Source of the DNA: an uncultured Sutterella sp.
GTDB taxonomy: Bacteria > Pseudomonadota > Gammaproteobacteria > Burkholderiales > Burkholderiaceae_F
Assembly (NCBI GenBank): GCA_902493085.1
Contig: CABUOH010000073.1
Location: 1-6,200 of the forward strand
Direction: 5' to 3'
DNA: 6,200 nucleotides
Part shown: positions 1 through 5,373 of the stretch, piece after piece
Layout: the number at the start of each line of letters is the position of its first letter
How positions within the stretch are numbered: the stretch's first letter is position 1
Translations under genes and position numbers: made by a program
Notes under the pieces: generated by a model
Seen by the model: only the letters and a program-made list of their open reading frames with translations
Databases searched by the model: none
Told to the model about the DNA's origin: nothing

Positions 1-362
1 CTTTGTGCGGAGAGGCGCGACGCAATGCGAAGCCTGTCGACCGACTGCACCCAGTCGAAGTGCTCGGCCACGAGGCGCGTCTTGTTGGCCTGCAGCGGAC
101 CGATGAAGTGCCACTCGCCCGGATCTTCCGGATGAGCCGCGCGGAAATGCACGATCTTCTCCACGCCTTCCTGAACGTAGTTTTCGCCGAATGACCGCTG
201 ACCGCAGGCGTACGCCTCCTCGCAGGCCTCGACCGGGAAGGTCTTCCCGACGGCGATGAGCCTGACGGAGCCCGCCGGCCTGCCGGCCGCGCGCTCCGCA
301 GCCGCAAGTTCTCCGCGCACCCGTTCGAGGCGTTCGGGCAGTCCGGGCTTGAGTTCGCTCAC
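1..362 (-). CDS. yggS: YggS-family PLP homeostasis protein (N-terminal part, cut by window edge)
   Basis: The first 120 codons are visible; the C-terminal half lies beyond the left edge. The family (YggS/PROSC/PLPBP) is a cytosolic, fold-type III, alanine-racemase-like PLP carrier that balances the cofactor pool and has no known turnover. Family blocks are seen in order: LIAVGKTFP with the Schiff-base lysine at residue 40, FGENYVQEG at about 63-71, WHFIGPLQANKTRLV at about 90-104, then HFDWVQSVDRLRIA. The start is GTG at 362-360, because AGGAG at 374-370 sits 7 nt upstream; the ATG at 369-367 is out of frame. The residue before the PLP lysine is Gly where relatives usually have Ser (VSKT), a mild variation. 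The gene is divergent from imuA across a spacer of about 480 bp. The family call is secure. Its genome context is not visible. Confidence 0.93.
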   Translation of the reverse strand, partial: MSELKPGLPERLERVRGELAAAERAAGRPAGSVRLIAVGKTFPVEACEEAYACGQRSFGENYVQEGVEKIVHFRAAHPEDPGEWHFIGPLQANKTRLVAEHFDWVQSVDRLRIASRLSAQ

Positions 363-386
363 GATGCATCTCCTGAAATCCATGGC

Positions 387-405
387 CGAAGGAAGACGTC
401 CTTCG
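387..405. repeat. 7-bp inverted repeat in the yggS leader
   Basis: CGAAGGA (387-393) and TCCTTCG (399-405) are perfect reverse complements around a 5-nt loop. In minus-strand RNA the hairpin ends about 12 nt before the yggS SD. It could affect leader folding or bind a regulator, or it may be chance. Confidence 0.35.
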
Positions 406-582
406 CCCGCACCGAAAGTCTAACAAGGGCGGCCCTACATCGGCATTGCGCATAGTTTGACGATCCATTGACTTCGATCAAACAAACGGCGTGCATCATT
501 TTTGAGATTTGATCCTCTGAAAACGCATGGAGATCAACAGGGCGCGTCTCCAAGCCAATCCCGGCCGACGCCGCCGTGGTTC

Positions 583-611
583 CGCAAACTCCCGCCCCGC
601 GCGGGTTTGCG
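583..611. repeat. Imperfect 11-bp hairpin in the yggS-imuA spacer
   Basis: CGCAAA (583-588) pairs with TTTGCG (606-611), and CCCGC (591-595) pairs with GCGGG (601-605). A 2-nt bulge (589-590) interrupts the left arm and the loop has 5 nt. There is no T-tract on either side, so it is not a classic intrinsic terminator. The role is unknown; it lies in the GC-rich part of the spacer. Confidence 0.35.
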
Positions 612-743
612 AAGGCCAAGGGCGTGCCGCAGCCGCATTCGGCCATGATCCTCCGAGCGTCTTCAAAACAACCCGATCACAACAAATCTCCTTATAAATC
701 ATCCATATGATGAATTAAACAACCCAAAGGATCATGCAAGAGG

Positions 744-756
744 ATCACGACGTGAT
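744..756. promoter_or_regulatory. Palindrome upstream of imuA, candidate operator
   Basis: ATCACG-A-CGTGAT is a perfect 6-bp inverted repeat with a 1-nt centre, 86 nt before the imuA ATG. GGATCA also occurs twice with a 13-bp period (729-734 and 742-747), the second copy overlapping the palindrome. A weak promoter-like pair follows: TTCGCA at 756-761, a 16-bp gap, and TACACT at 778-783, each 4/6 to consensus. A regulator bound at the palindrome would touch that -35. The symmetry is seen directly; operator function is inference. Confidence 0.35.
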
Positions 757-841
757 TCGCATAGGAGCGGGCCGAAGTACACTGGCCTTACGACGACAGC
801 ATCGTTCGAATTGAAGATCAAGCACATTAAGGAGCCTCAGC

Positions 842-1546
842 ATGTCGACCGCCGCAGTTCTATCAGACTTCTTCGCCACTGCCCTGAAGGAGGTTCGCTC
901 CGAACGTCCCGCCAGCCTTGCAAGCCGCATTCCCGCGCTTGACGAGCTGACCGACGGCGGCTTTCCCGCGAACGCCTTGACCGAGCTCTTCATTCCTCAC
1001 GCAGGCATCGGAGAAGTGCGCATGCTGCTTCCCGCACTGTCCGCCATGAAGCACGTCACCTGGGTGCTGCCGGCCGACTCTGCCTTCAAGCCCTACGGGC
1101 CCGCTCTGGCCGATGCCGGCCTGGATCTCGAGAACCAGCTCTTCGCGGCGCCTTCGACGCCTGAAGAAGCCTTCTGGTGCGCCGAACAGGCAGCCGCAAG
1201 CGGCGAAACCTCGGCCGTCGTCGTCTGGCTCAACCCGCTCGTTCACGGACGGGACGGCGCCGCGCTTTCGAGACTTGCCATGGCCGCTCGGGCCACCGGC
1301 ACGACGATCTTCCTGATTCGCCCGTCGAGCATGGCCTGCATGCCGTCTCCGGCCGAACTCCGGCTGATGTTGAGACCGGGCCGCCGCGGCACCGTGCATG
1401 TGCGCGCCACCCGCCGTGGTGCATTCTTCGACCGGACTCGGGAGGCGGATGTCAGCCTTGAGAGCCGCCCCGCCGCTCCCGCACGCCGACCGAGCCGCAC
1501 GACGGCTGAACGCCCGGCCTTCGTCCGCCTTTCGCCCGCCTATTGA
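842..1546 (+). CDS. imuA: ImuA, RecA-like translesion synthesis accessory protein
   Basis: This 234-residue protein matches the proteobacterial ImuA (SulA/RecA-like) layout. An N-terminal segment ends in IPALDELTDGGFPANALTEL at about 29-48. The block IPHAGIGEVRMLLPAL follows, then a core with WVLPADSAF, LDLENQLFAAPSTPEEAFWCAEQAA and VVVWLN, then the IFLIRPSS block and the PSPAELRLMLRPG block. The RecA-like P-loop lacks the GK[ST] signature, which is usual for ImuA. In characterised systems ImuA works with ImuB and the error-prone polymerase DnaE2/ImuC (the mutasome) in damage-induced mutagenesis. AAGGAG at 829-834, 7 nt before the ATG, supports the start. The C-terminal tail (about 200-234) is Arg/Pro/Ala-rich and probably disordered. 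The next gene starts 31 nt downstream, so the two are probably co-transcribed. No canonical LexA box is visible upstream. Confidence 0.87.
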   Translation: MSTAAVLSDFFATALKEVRSERPASLASRIPALDELTDGGFPANALTELFIPHAGIGEVRMLLPALSAMKHVTWVLPADSAFKPYGPALADAGLDLENQLFAAPSTPEEAFWCAEQAAASGETSAVVVWLNPLVHGRDGAALSRLAMAARATGTTIFLIRPSSMACMPSPAELRLMLRPGRRGTVHVRATRRGAFFDRTREADVSLESRPAAPARRPSRTTAERPAFVRLSPAY

Positions 1547-1577
1547 AACAACCGCCCCTTCAAAGGAGTTCCGCAGC

Positions 1578-2315
1578 ATGACCCACATCCGCAGCACCTC
1601 AACCGTCCTCACGGCCGGCGTCAGCGTCCCCATCGGCACCCGCCTGCAGGAACTTCCCGCGCTGCTCGACGACCTCTGCGCCCGACTCGCCGGGAAGGCA
1701 CATGCGTCAGGCCTCACGGGCGGCGTACTCACGCTCGCGCTCGAAGGTCTCGATGAGACCCGCCGGATCACCGTCAGCGCAGACGAATGCGATGGCCAAA
1801 CCTTCGCCGACGCAATCAGCCGCTCCCTCATCCGCACGCCCGTCCCGGGATGCCTGCGCCGCCTGACGCTCTCGCTCTCGCCCGAAGCGGAAACCAATGC
1901 GCTTTCGCAAAGGCGCATGCCGACCGGGCTTGCCGCCCGTCTTCAGGCTCGCCTCGGCTCCGGCCGCGTCTTTCTTCTCAACGGGCTCGACACTGGTCTT
2001 CCTGCGCCGTCGCCCCGTCCGTCCGCTGTTGCCGACCGTTTTGCGCAACGCCCGGCGACGGGCTCCGTTCCGTCCGACGTCAGACCCGCCATGATTCTCA
2101 CCGACCCCATCCCGCTTCACGACTCGGAAAACGGACCGCTCTGGCAGCAGGAAGTCCTGCATCTCGTCGACGGCCCAATGCGACAGGCTGATGACGGCGT
2201 TGTTCGCGACTACTTCGTCGCAGACAGTTCGGGCGGCCGCCGAGTCTGGCTCTACCGTTCGGCGGATGCCGGCCGACCTGAAGCGCGCTGGCATCTGCAG
2301 GGACTCTTTTCGTGA
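1578..2315 (+). CDS. imuB: Truncated ImuB: little-finger-like and C-terminal regions only, no polymerase core
   Basis: This 245-residue protein aligns, from memory of the family, only with the C-terminal half of ImuB. Residues about 10-105 (from LTAGVSVPIGTRLQELPALL to CLRRLTLSLSPEA) resemble the ImuB little-finger region. A segment LAARLQARLG at about 116-125 is followed by a Pro-rich linker near 135-155. The C-terminus (208-245) has VVRDYFVADS, RVWLYRS and WHLQGLFS, the ImuB tail signature usually seen as RDYY/FVA...LWLFRD...W-LHGLFA. Palm, fingers and thumb are absent, and no QLPLW-type clamp motif is obvious. ATG 1578 is chosen because AAGGAG at 1563-1568 lies 9 nt upstream; the open frame before it lies inside imuA. 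The gene follows imuA by 31 nt. Family ImuB is usually about 450-500 residues and is already catalytically dead, serving as a hub for ImuA, DnaE2 and the beta clamp. Whether this minimal form works is unknown. Confidence 0.72.
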   Translation: MTHIRSTSTVLTAGVSVPIGTRLQELPALLDDLCARLAGKAHASGLTGGVLTLALEGLDETRRITVSADECDGQTFADAISRSLIRTPVPGCLRRLTLSLSPEAETNALSQRRMPTGLAARLQARLGSGRVFLLNGLDTGLPAPSPRPSAVADRFAQRPATGSVPSDVRPAMILTDPIPLHDSENGPLWQQEVLHLVDGPMRQADDGVVRDYFVADSSGGRRVWLYRSADAGRPEARWHLQGLFS

Positions 2316-2321
2316 AATATC

Positions 2322-2362
2322 TTTGACATCCTCCCGGCGTATAAAACCACGGGGTTTCTCGG
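2322..2362. mobile_element. Possible decayed IS200/IS605-type end
   Basis: Starting 7 nt after the imuB stop, TTTGACATCCTCCCGG, a TAAA-containing loop and CGGGGTTTCTCGGC resemble the hairpin end often found beside IS200/IS605 tnpB genes (GACATCCTCCC...TAAA...GGGG-TTTC). Only 4-5 stem pairs survive here (CCCG 2333-2336 with CGGG 2350-2353). No transposase frame is nearby. The resemblance is from memory and could be coincidental. The TTGACA at 2323-2328 could alternatively act as a -35, but no -10 sits at proper spacing. Confidence 0.25.
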
Positions 2363-2370
2363 CTCGACTT

Positions 2371-2376
2371 TATAAT
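2371..2376 (+). promoter_or_regulatory. Perfect -10 hexamer upstream of queH
   Basis: TATAAT matches the sigma-70 -10 consensus exactly. The -35 region 17 bp upstream (2348-2353) is poor, so strength is doubtful. If used, transcription would start near 2383, after the ATG at 2375 that overlaps this box. That would make the in-frame GTG at 2411 the usable start of queH. Confidence 0.4.
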
Positions 2377-2410
2377 GGGCGCCTCTCATCCCGAGTCCGG
2401 AACCAAGCCC

Positions 2411-3031
2411 GTGAAAGAACCCATTTTGCTCCACAGCTGCTGCGCGCCCTGCTCCTCCGCCATTCTCGAATGGCTTCTGCAAAACGGGTACGCGCCTCAC
2501 GTCTATTACTTCAACCCCAACATCTTTCCGGAGGAAGAGTACCTCGTTCGCAAGAACGAATGCATCCGCTACTGTGAAAAGCTCTCCGTGCCGTTCACCG
2601 ACGGCGACTGGGATCATGAAGGGTGGCGGCTCGCCGTCAAGGGGCACGAATGCGACCCCGAACGCGGAGAACGCTGCAGGCTCTGCTTCGGCGTACGCAT
2701 GAGGGCCACGGCCGCGATGGCCGCAAAGCTCGGCATCGAGCGCTTCACGACAACGCTCGCGGGCAGCCGCTGGAAGCGTCTGGATCAGATTCGAGAAGCG
2801 GCGCTCGAGGCCGCCGCGCTTCATCCCGGCACGCTCTACTGGGATCAAAACTGGCGCAAGGGCGGCCTTCAGGAACGCCGCGGCGAAATCCTGCGGGAGG
2901 AAAAGTTCTACAACCAGCTCTGGTGCGGCTGTGAGTTTTCCATGGGTCATCTCCGCGACCGCGATCCGTCCGAGCTTCCCGCCCACGTCAAGCCTTATCT
3001 CGAAGCGCTCGGTCTCGCCCAAAAGGCCTGA
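2411..3031 (+). CDS. queH: Epoxyqueuosine reductase QueH
   Basis: QueH (DUF208 family) reduces epoxyqueuosine to queuosine at the wobble base of tRNAs with GUN anticodons, replacing the unrelated cobalamin enzyme QueG. With GTG 2411 as start the protein has 206 residues. Conserved features are LLHSCCAPCS (Cys 10, 11, 14), YYFNPNIFPEEEY (32-44), GERCRLCFGVRM with Cys 89 and 92, FTTTLAGSRWKRLDQI (112-127), YWDQNWRKGG (143-152) and the C-terminal WCGCEFS with Cys 172 and 174. These cysteines match the metal-cluster and disulfide sites of the family. The RW-K / NWRKGG form is the proteobacterial subtype. Start choice: QueH normally has only a few residues before the LLHxCCAPC block, and the upstream ATG 2375 overlaps a TATAAT and has no SD. 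ATG 2375 would add 12 residues and remains possible. The SD before the GTG is also weak (GGA at 2399-2401). A strong hairpin follows the stop. Confidence 0.92.
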   Translation: MKEPILLHSCCAPCSSAILEWLLQNGYAPHVYYFNPNIFPEEEYLVRKNECIRYCEKLSVPFTDGDWDHEGWRLAVKGHECDPERGERCRLCFGVRMRATAAMAAKLGIERFTTTLAGSRWKRLDQIREAALEAAALHPGTLYWDQNWRKGGLQERRGEILREEKFYNQLWCGCEFSMGHLRDRDPSELPAHVKPYLEALGLAQKA

Positions 3032-3045
3032 ACCGCCCGCACAAC

Positions 3046-3086
3046 GTGAAGAGCCCGCAGTCTCTCATCGACTGCGGGCTCTTCGC
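3046..3086. terminator. Bidirectional hairpin between convergent genes
   Basis: GAAGAGCCCGCAGTC (3048-3062) and its exact reverse complement (3070-3084) form a 15-bp stem with a 7-nt loop, extendable by a G-U and a G-C pair to 3046/3086. It lies 14 nt after the queH stop and downstream of the minus-strand sulfatase stop, so it can close both transcripts. No T-run follows on either strand, so it departs from the textbook intrinsic terminator. It may instead block read-through and antisense transcription or protect 3' ends. Confidence 0.7.
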
Positions 3087-3089
3087 CAT

Positions 3090-3117
3090 CTCAACCCGAG
3101 AATCATTTCTCGTTGAG
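3090..3117 (-). repeat. Second hairpin enclosing the sulfatase stop codon
   Basis: CTCAAC (3090-3095) pairs with GTTGAG (3112-3117), and GAGAA (3098-3102) pairs with TTCTC (3107-3111). There is a 2-nt bulge and a TCAT loop at 3103-3106. The loop contains the stop codon of the minus-strand gene. With the 15-bp stem next to it this makes a tandem hairpin at the transcript end. Confidence 0.5.
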
Positions 3118-5064
3118 AAGCCCCCTTCTCACCTTGTAGTCACCCAGCGCCCTCTGGGCCCGGGCCGCGTCGGCCATCTTCTTGGCCACGCCGGTACAGG
3201 CATCTTCGGGCACCATGCGGTCATTCTCCCAACGGTGGCAGATCACGCCGCCTCGCTCGTCAATAACGGCGGCGCCCCAGCTGCCAACCGCAAGCCCCGT
3301 ATAGGAAAGCACGAGATCCATCTCTTCATTGGCAAAGAGATTACGGCCCTCATGGATTTCGGGCGCCTTACCCAGCACGACGCCGGCAATCGTGGGGAAA
3401 ATGTCGCGATGTCCGGCCCAGCGCGTCACGTCGACCTTCGCCGCCGCGGCCTCGAGACTCTCGGGAGCCCAGATCAGGATCGGCACGCCCACTTCATGAT
3501 GACGATATCCGCCTGCATACGACAGGCGAAGGTTGTGGTCGCCCGTTGCCACGATCAGGAGCTCGCGCTTGAGCGCGCCGCGCCTCATGTCGTGCACGAA
3601 TTCCCCCAATGCATTGGCCCCGTACTGATAGGTTTCGAGCGCGGCGTTTGCATTGTCATATTTGTCCGCCTTGATGAAGGACGGCAGGGACTTGTAGGAC
3701 ACCGGGTTGACCTTGACGCCGTCGGGCACGCGGTGCGGCGGGTGATTGGCCGTGGAGAGCATCACGATGAAGAGCTTCTCGCCCTTTTCATCCGCCTCCT
3801 TCAGAATCTCCTCGGCACGCTTGAACATCCAGGCATCGCCGACACCCCAAGTGCCGTTTTCAACGCCCGGATAGAGGTCCGAGAGCTTGCCCGCGCCGAT
3901 GATCTCGTCAAAGCCCTGCTGCGGGAAATTGGTCTCAATCTGGCGCCAGGCTTCGGGGCCGGCCGTCAGGAAGACGGTTTTGTAGCCTGCCTTGCGGTAT
4001 TCGAACATTCGGGAGAAGTCGAAGGGGTGCCGCCCGTAGCGGCTCTGCGTGATCGGATTCAGAGGCGAGTCAAAGATCAGGCCCTCAAGCGTCGGAAACG
4101 TCGCATTGCCCACGCACAGCGCCTGCTTGAAAAGAAGCGCAGAATCAAGCTCGCCGGCCAAAGCGCCCAGCGTGTCGTTGACGCCCGGCTTGTGCGCCTC
4201 AAACACGTCGCGCCCCATGGACTCCATGACGGCAAGCACGACATGGGGCTGAGATTTCAACGCCTCGCCCGAAGGCAGGGACGGACGGACTTCGGCAATC
4301 ATCGCCTCTGCGTCCGAGACCTTGGCAAAGCCCATCTGCTTCAGAGCGGCGACGGCGCCGCCCTTGAGCTCCAGCACGCGCATGCCCTTTCGCGCTTCGT
4401 GAAAGGCGGCCATGCCGTTGGGGACGGTCGCATTGATGAAGGCGTTTTTCGAAACGGAGTAGCTTTGGATGCGAAGCGGAAAGGTGCCCAGGCTGCCGCG
4501 AATGACAACGGCCATCACGACAATCGAAATAATCGAAAGGACGGCATGGGCGCCTCTGCCCATTCTGCGCTCGCGTCCGCCGGCAAGCTTTGCGCACGCA
4601 AACGGCAGGGCCACAAGGCCGGTCAAGCAAAGCAGATACGTCAACACCGGCCAGTCTTCCATGATGGTGATGATGATCGCCTTGGTGTCGTCCTGAAGAA
4701 AGCCGAAGATGATCGGACTGATCGGAGTGCCGTAAAAGCCGTAGAAGCCGAAGTTGACGACCGTCAGCAGCGCCGCAACAAACAGCCCGATACCCGCCAG
4801 CACGCATGCCAGACGCCAGAAGAAGGCCTTCCAATAGGAGAGAATCACGCAGATCCAGGCCGGAAGAAGCATCAGTGCCAGCCACTTGGCGTCAACGCGC
4901 ACCCCCATCACCATGGCAGGCGCAAAGTCGCTCCAAAACCCGAGATCGTCATTTCGATAATAGAAAAAGAAGACGATTCTCGCGAGCATGAGAAGAATGA
5001 GTGCGGCGATGCCGAAGGCCGCCGACCGGACGCATCGTCCGATCCAGTGAGAGGATTCCGTCAT
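3103..5064 (-). CDS. LTA synthase-like membrane sulfatase-fold enzyme (probable phosphoglycerol/phosphoethanolamine transferase)
   Basis: This 653-residue protein has the LtaS/OpgB-type plan: about five N-terminal membrane helices (near 13-35, 57-76, 83-105, 138-158 and 172-190), a juxtamembrane linker, then a periplasmic sulfatase-fold (PF00884) domain from about 270 to 600. Visible active-site blocks are VVLAVMESMGRD with metal-ligand Glu281; GNATFPTLEGL with Thr322 as probable nucleophile; WGVGD at 406-410; STANHPPH with His441; and VATGDHN with Asp509-His510. Such enzymes move phosphoglycerol or phosphoethanolamine from phospholipids to envelope glycans or lipid A; the acceptor here cannot be read from sequence. 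I start at ATG 5064 because the 17 extra upstream codons begin with TTG, are Arg-rich and have no SD. ATG 5064 has no clear SD either. The gene is convergent with queH and divergent from the DUF401 gene. Confidence 0.87.
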   Translation of the reverse strand: MTESSHWIGRCVRSAAFGIAALILLMLARIVFFFYYRNDDLGFWSDFAPAMVMGVRVDAKWLALMLLPAWICVILSYWKAFFWRLACVLAGIGLFVAALLTVVNFGFYGFYGTPISPIIFGFLQDDTKAIIITIMEDWPVLTYLLCLTGLVALPFACAKLAGGRERRMGRGAHAVLSIISIVVMAVVIRGSLGTFPLRIQSYSVSKNAFINATVPNGMAAFHEARKGMRVLELKGGAVAALKQMGFAKVSDAEAMIAEVRPSLPSGEALKSQPHVVLAVMESMGRDVFEAHKPGVNDTLGALAGELDSALLFKQALCVGNATFPTLEGLIFDSPLNPITQSRYGRHPFDFSRMFEYRKAGYKTVFLTAGPEAWRQIETNFPQQGFDEIIGAGKLSDLYPGVENGTWGVGDAWMFKRAEEILKEADEKGEKLFIVMLSTANHPPHRVPDGVKVNPVSYKSLPSFIKADKYDNANAALETYQYGANALGEFVHDMRRGALKRELLIVATGDHNLRLSYAGGYRHHEVGVPILIWAPESLEAAAAKVDVTRWAGHRDIFPTIAGVVLGKAPEIHEGRNLFANEEMDLVLSYTGLAVGSWGAAVIDERGGVICHRWENDRMVPEDACTGVAKKMADAARAQRALGDYKVRRGLLNEK

Positions 5065-5075
5065 GATTCGAGAAG

Positions 5076-5099
5076 GCCGTTGAAAAAAGGACCAACGGC
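5076..5099 (-). promoter_or_regulatory. Leader hairpin before the sulfatase-family gene
   Basis: GCCGTTG (5076-5082) and CAACGGC (5093-5099) form a perfect 7-bp stem with a 10-nt loop. On the minus-strand RNA the loop reads GUCCUUUUUU, partly resembling an anti-Shine-Dalgarno. It ends 11 nt upstream of ATG 5064, in a leader lacking an evident SD. A translational control role is possible but unproven. Confidence 0.35.
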
Positions 5100-5124
5100 G
5101 GCGCCGAGGTTCCAAAAGGCACTC

Positions 5125-5153
5125 ATTCTACCGAGCCGCGTTCAACTTTTCAG
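5125..5153 (-). promoter_or_regulatory. Sigma-70-like promoter for the LTA synthase-like gene
   Basis: On the minus strand CTGAAA (5153-5148, 4/6 to TTGACA) is followed after 17 bp by TAGAAT (5130-5125, 5/6 to TATAAT). Transcription would start near 5118 and give a leader of about 55 nt before ATG 5064. The spacing is ideal and the location fits. Confidence 0.5.
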
Positions 5154-5201
5154 TCCCAACCCCGTGTCGATTTGCGTTTGATCGGCGTCGAACGAGCCGC
5201 A

Positions 5202-5236
5202 CGCGTCGTGCGCTTACAATCCGGGCGCACGACGCG
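5202..5236. repeat. Strong 12-bp inverted repeat in a divergent intergenic region
   Basis: CGCGTCGTGCGC (5202-5213) and GCGCACGACGCG (5225-5236) are perfect reverse complements around an 11-nt loop (5214-5224) that contains TACAAT. The left arm overlaps a smaller palindrome, CGCACG-CGT-CGTGCG (5198-5212), so the motif CGCACG/CGTGCG occurs three times within 34 bp. It lies between two divergent genes, so it may be an operator for either or both, or an RNA stem. There is no T-run directly after it; a T6 run occurs at 5270-5275. Confidence 0.55.
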
Positions 5237-5273
5237 CCGGTGCACGATTGCCCGAAGGACAAGGTCCGCTTTT

Positions 5274-5302
5274 TTGCAAATTTCGACAAATAGGCAGAAA
5301 AT
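5274..5302 (+). promoter_or_regulatory. Weak promoter candidate for the DUF401 gene
   Basis: TTGCAA (5274-5279) and GAAAAT (5297-5302) are separated by 17 bp, each 4/6 to the sigma-70 consensus, in the AT-rich part of the spacer. This would give a leader of roughly 65 nt to ATG 5374. It is chosen by eye and is low certainty. Confidence 0.25.
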
Positions 5303-5373
5303 TTCAGAAAGCACATTCACGCCGGCGCCATGCCTTGCAGGTAGCCATTTACCCAAGATACTCAAATCAAAAA

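Larger units (their letters stand above)
363..841. other. Long divergent spacer between yggS and imuA
   Basis: This 479-bp spacer should hold the promoters of both flanking genes. It contains an AT-rich core at about 660-725, short inverted repeats (387-405, 476-514, 583-611, 699-713, 744-756) and the SD AAGGAG at 829-834 for imuA. A minus-strand frame of 95 codons (646-359) begins ATG after GGAGG and its stop overlaps the yggS GTG. Its protein is unrecognised, and 37 of its 95 codons end in A or T, mostly in the second half, unlike the GC-rich third positions of the neighbours, so I do not call it a gene. No CTGT-N8-ACAG LexA box was found by eye. No convincing paired -35/-10 stands out for yggS. 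Confidence 0.6.

Noticed and set aside
782..799. A possible SOS box, CTGG...ACAG, before imuA
   Set aside because: The gap is 10 bp and the left half is CTGG, not CTGT. It does not fit CTGT-N8-ACAG.
1398..1577. An N-terminal extension of the imuB frame into imuA
   Set aside because: The 60 extra codons lie inside imuA in another frame and show no ImuB palm sequence. The SD at 1563-1568 and ATG 1578 explain the start.
863..1918. A 351-codon minus-strand frame across imuA and imuB
   Set aside because: It runs antisense through two plus-strand genes with good SDs and family matches. Its product is low-complexity and Arg/Gly/Ala-rich.
2323..2345. A TTGACA/TATAAA promoter pair after imuB
   Set aside because: Only 11 bp separate the two boxes, too few for a sigma-70 promoter.
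2252..3022. A 256-codon minus-strand frame opposite queH
   Set aside because: It is a shadow of queH, whose cysteine motifs are unmistakable on the plus strand.
3046..5181. A 711-codon plus-strand open frame opposite the LTA synthase-like gene
   Set aside because: It is antisense to a gene with clear membrane helices and sulfatase motifs. Its product is rich in His, Arg and Gln with no recognisable domain, as expected for a shadow of a GC-rich gene.
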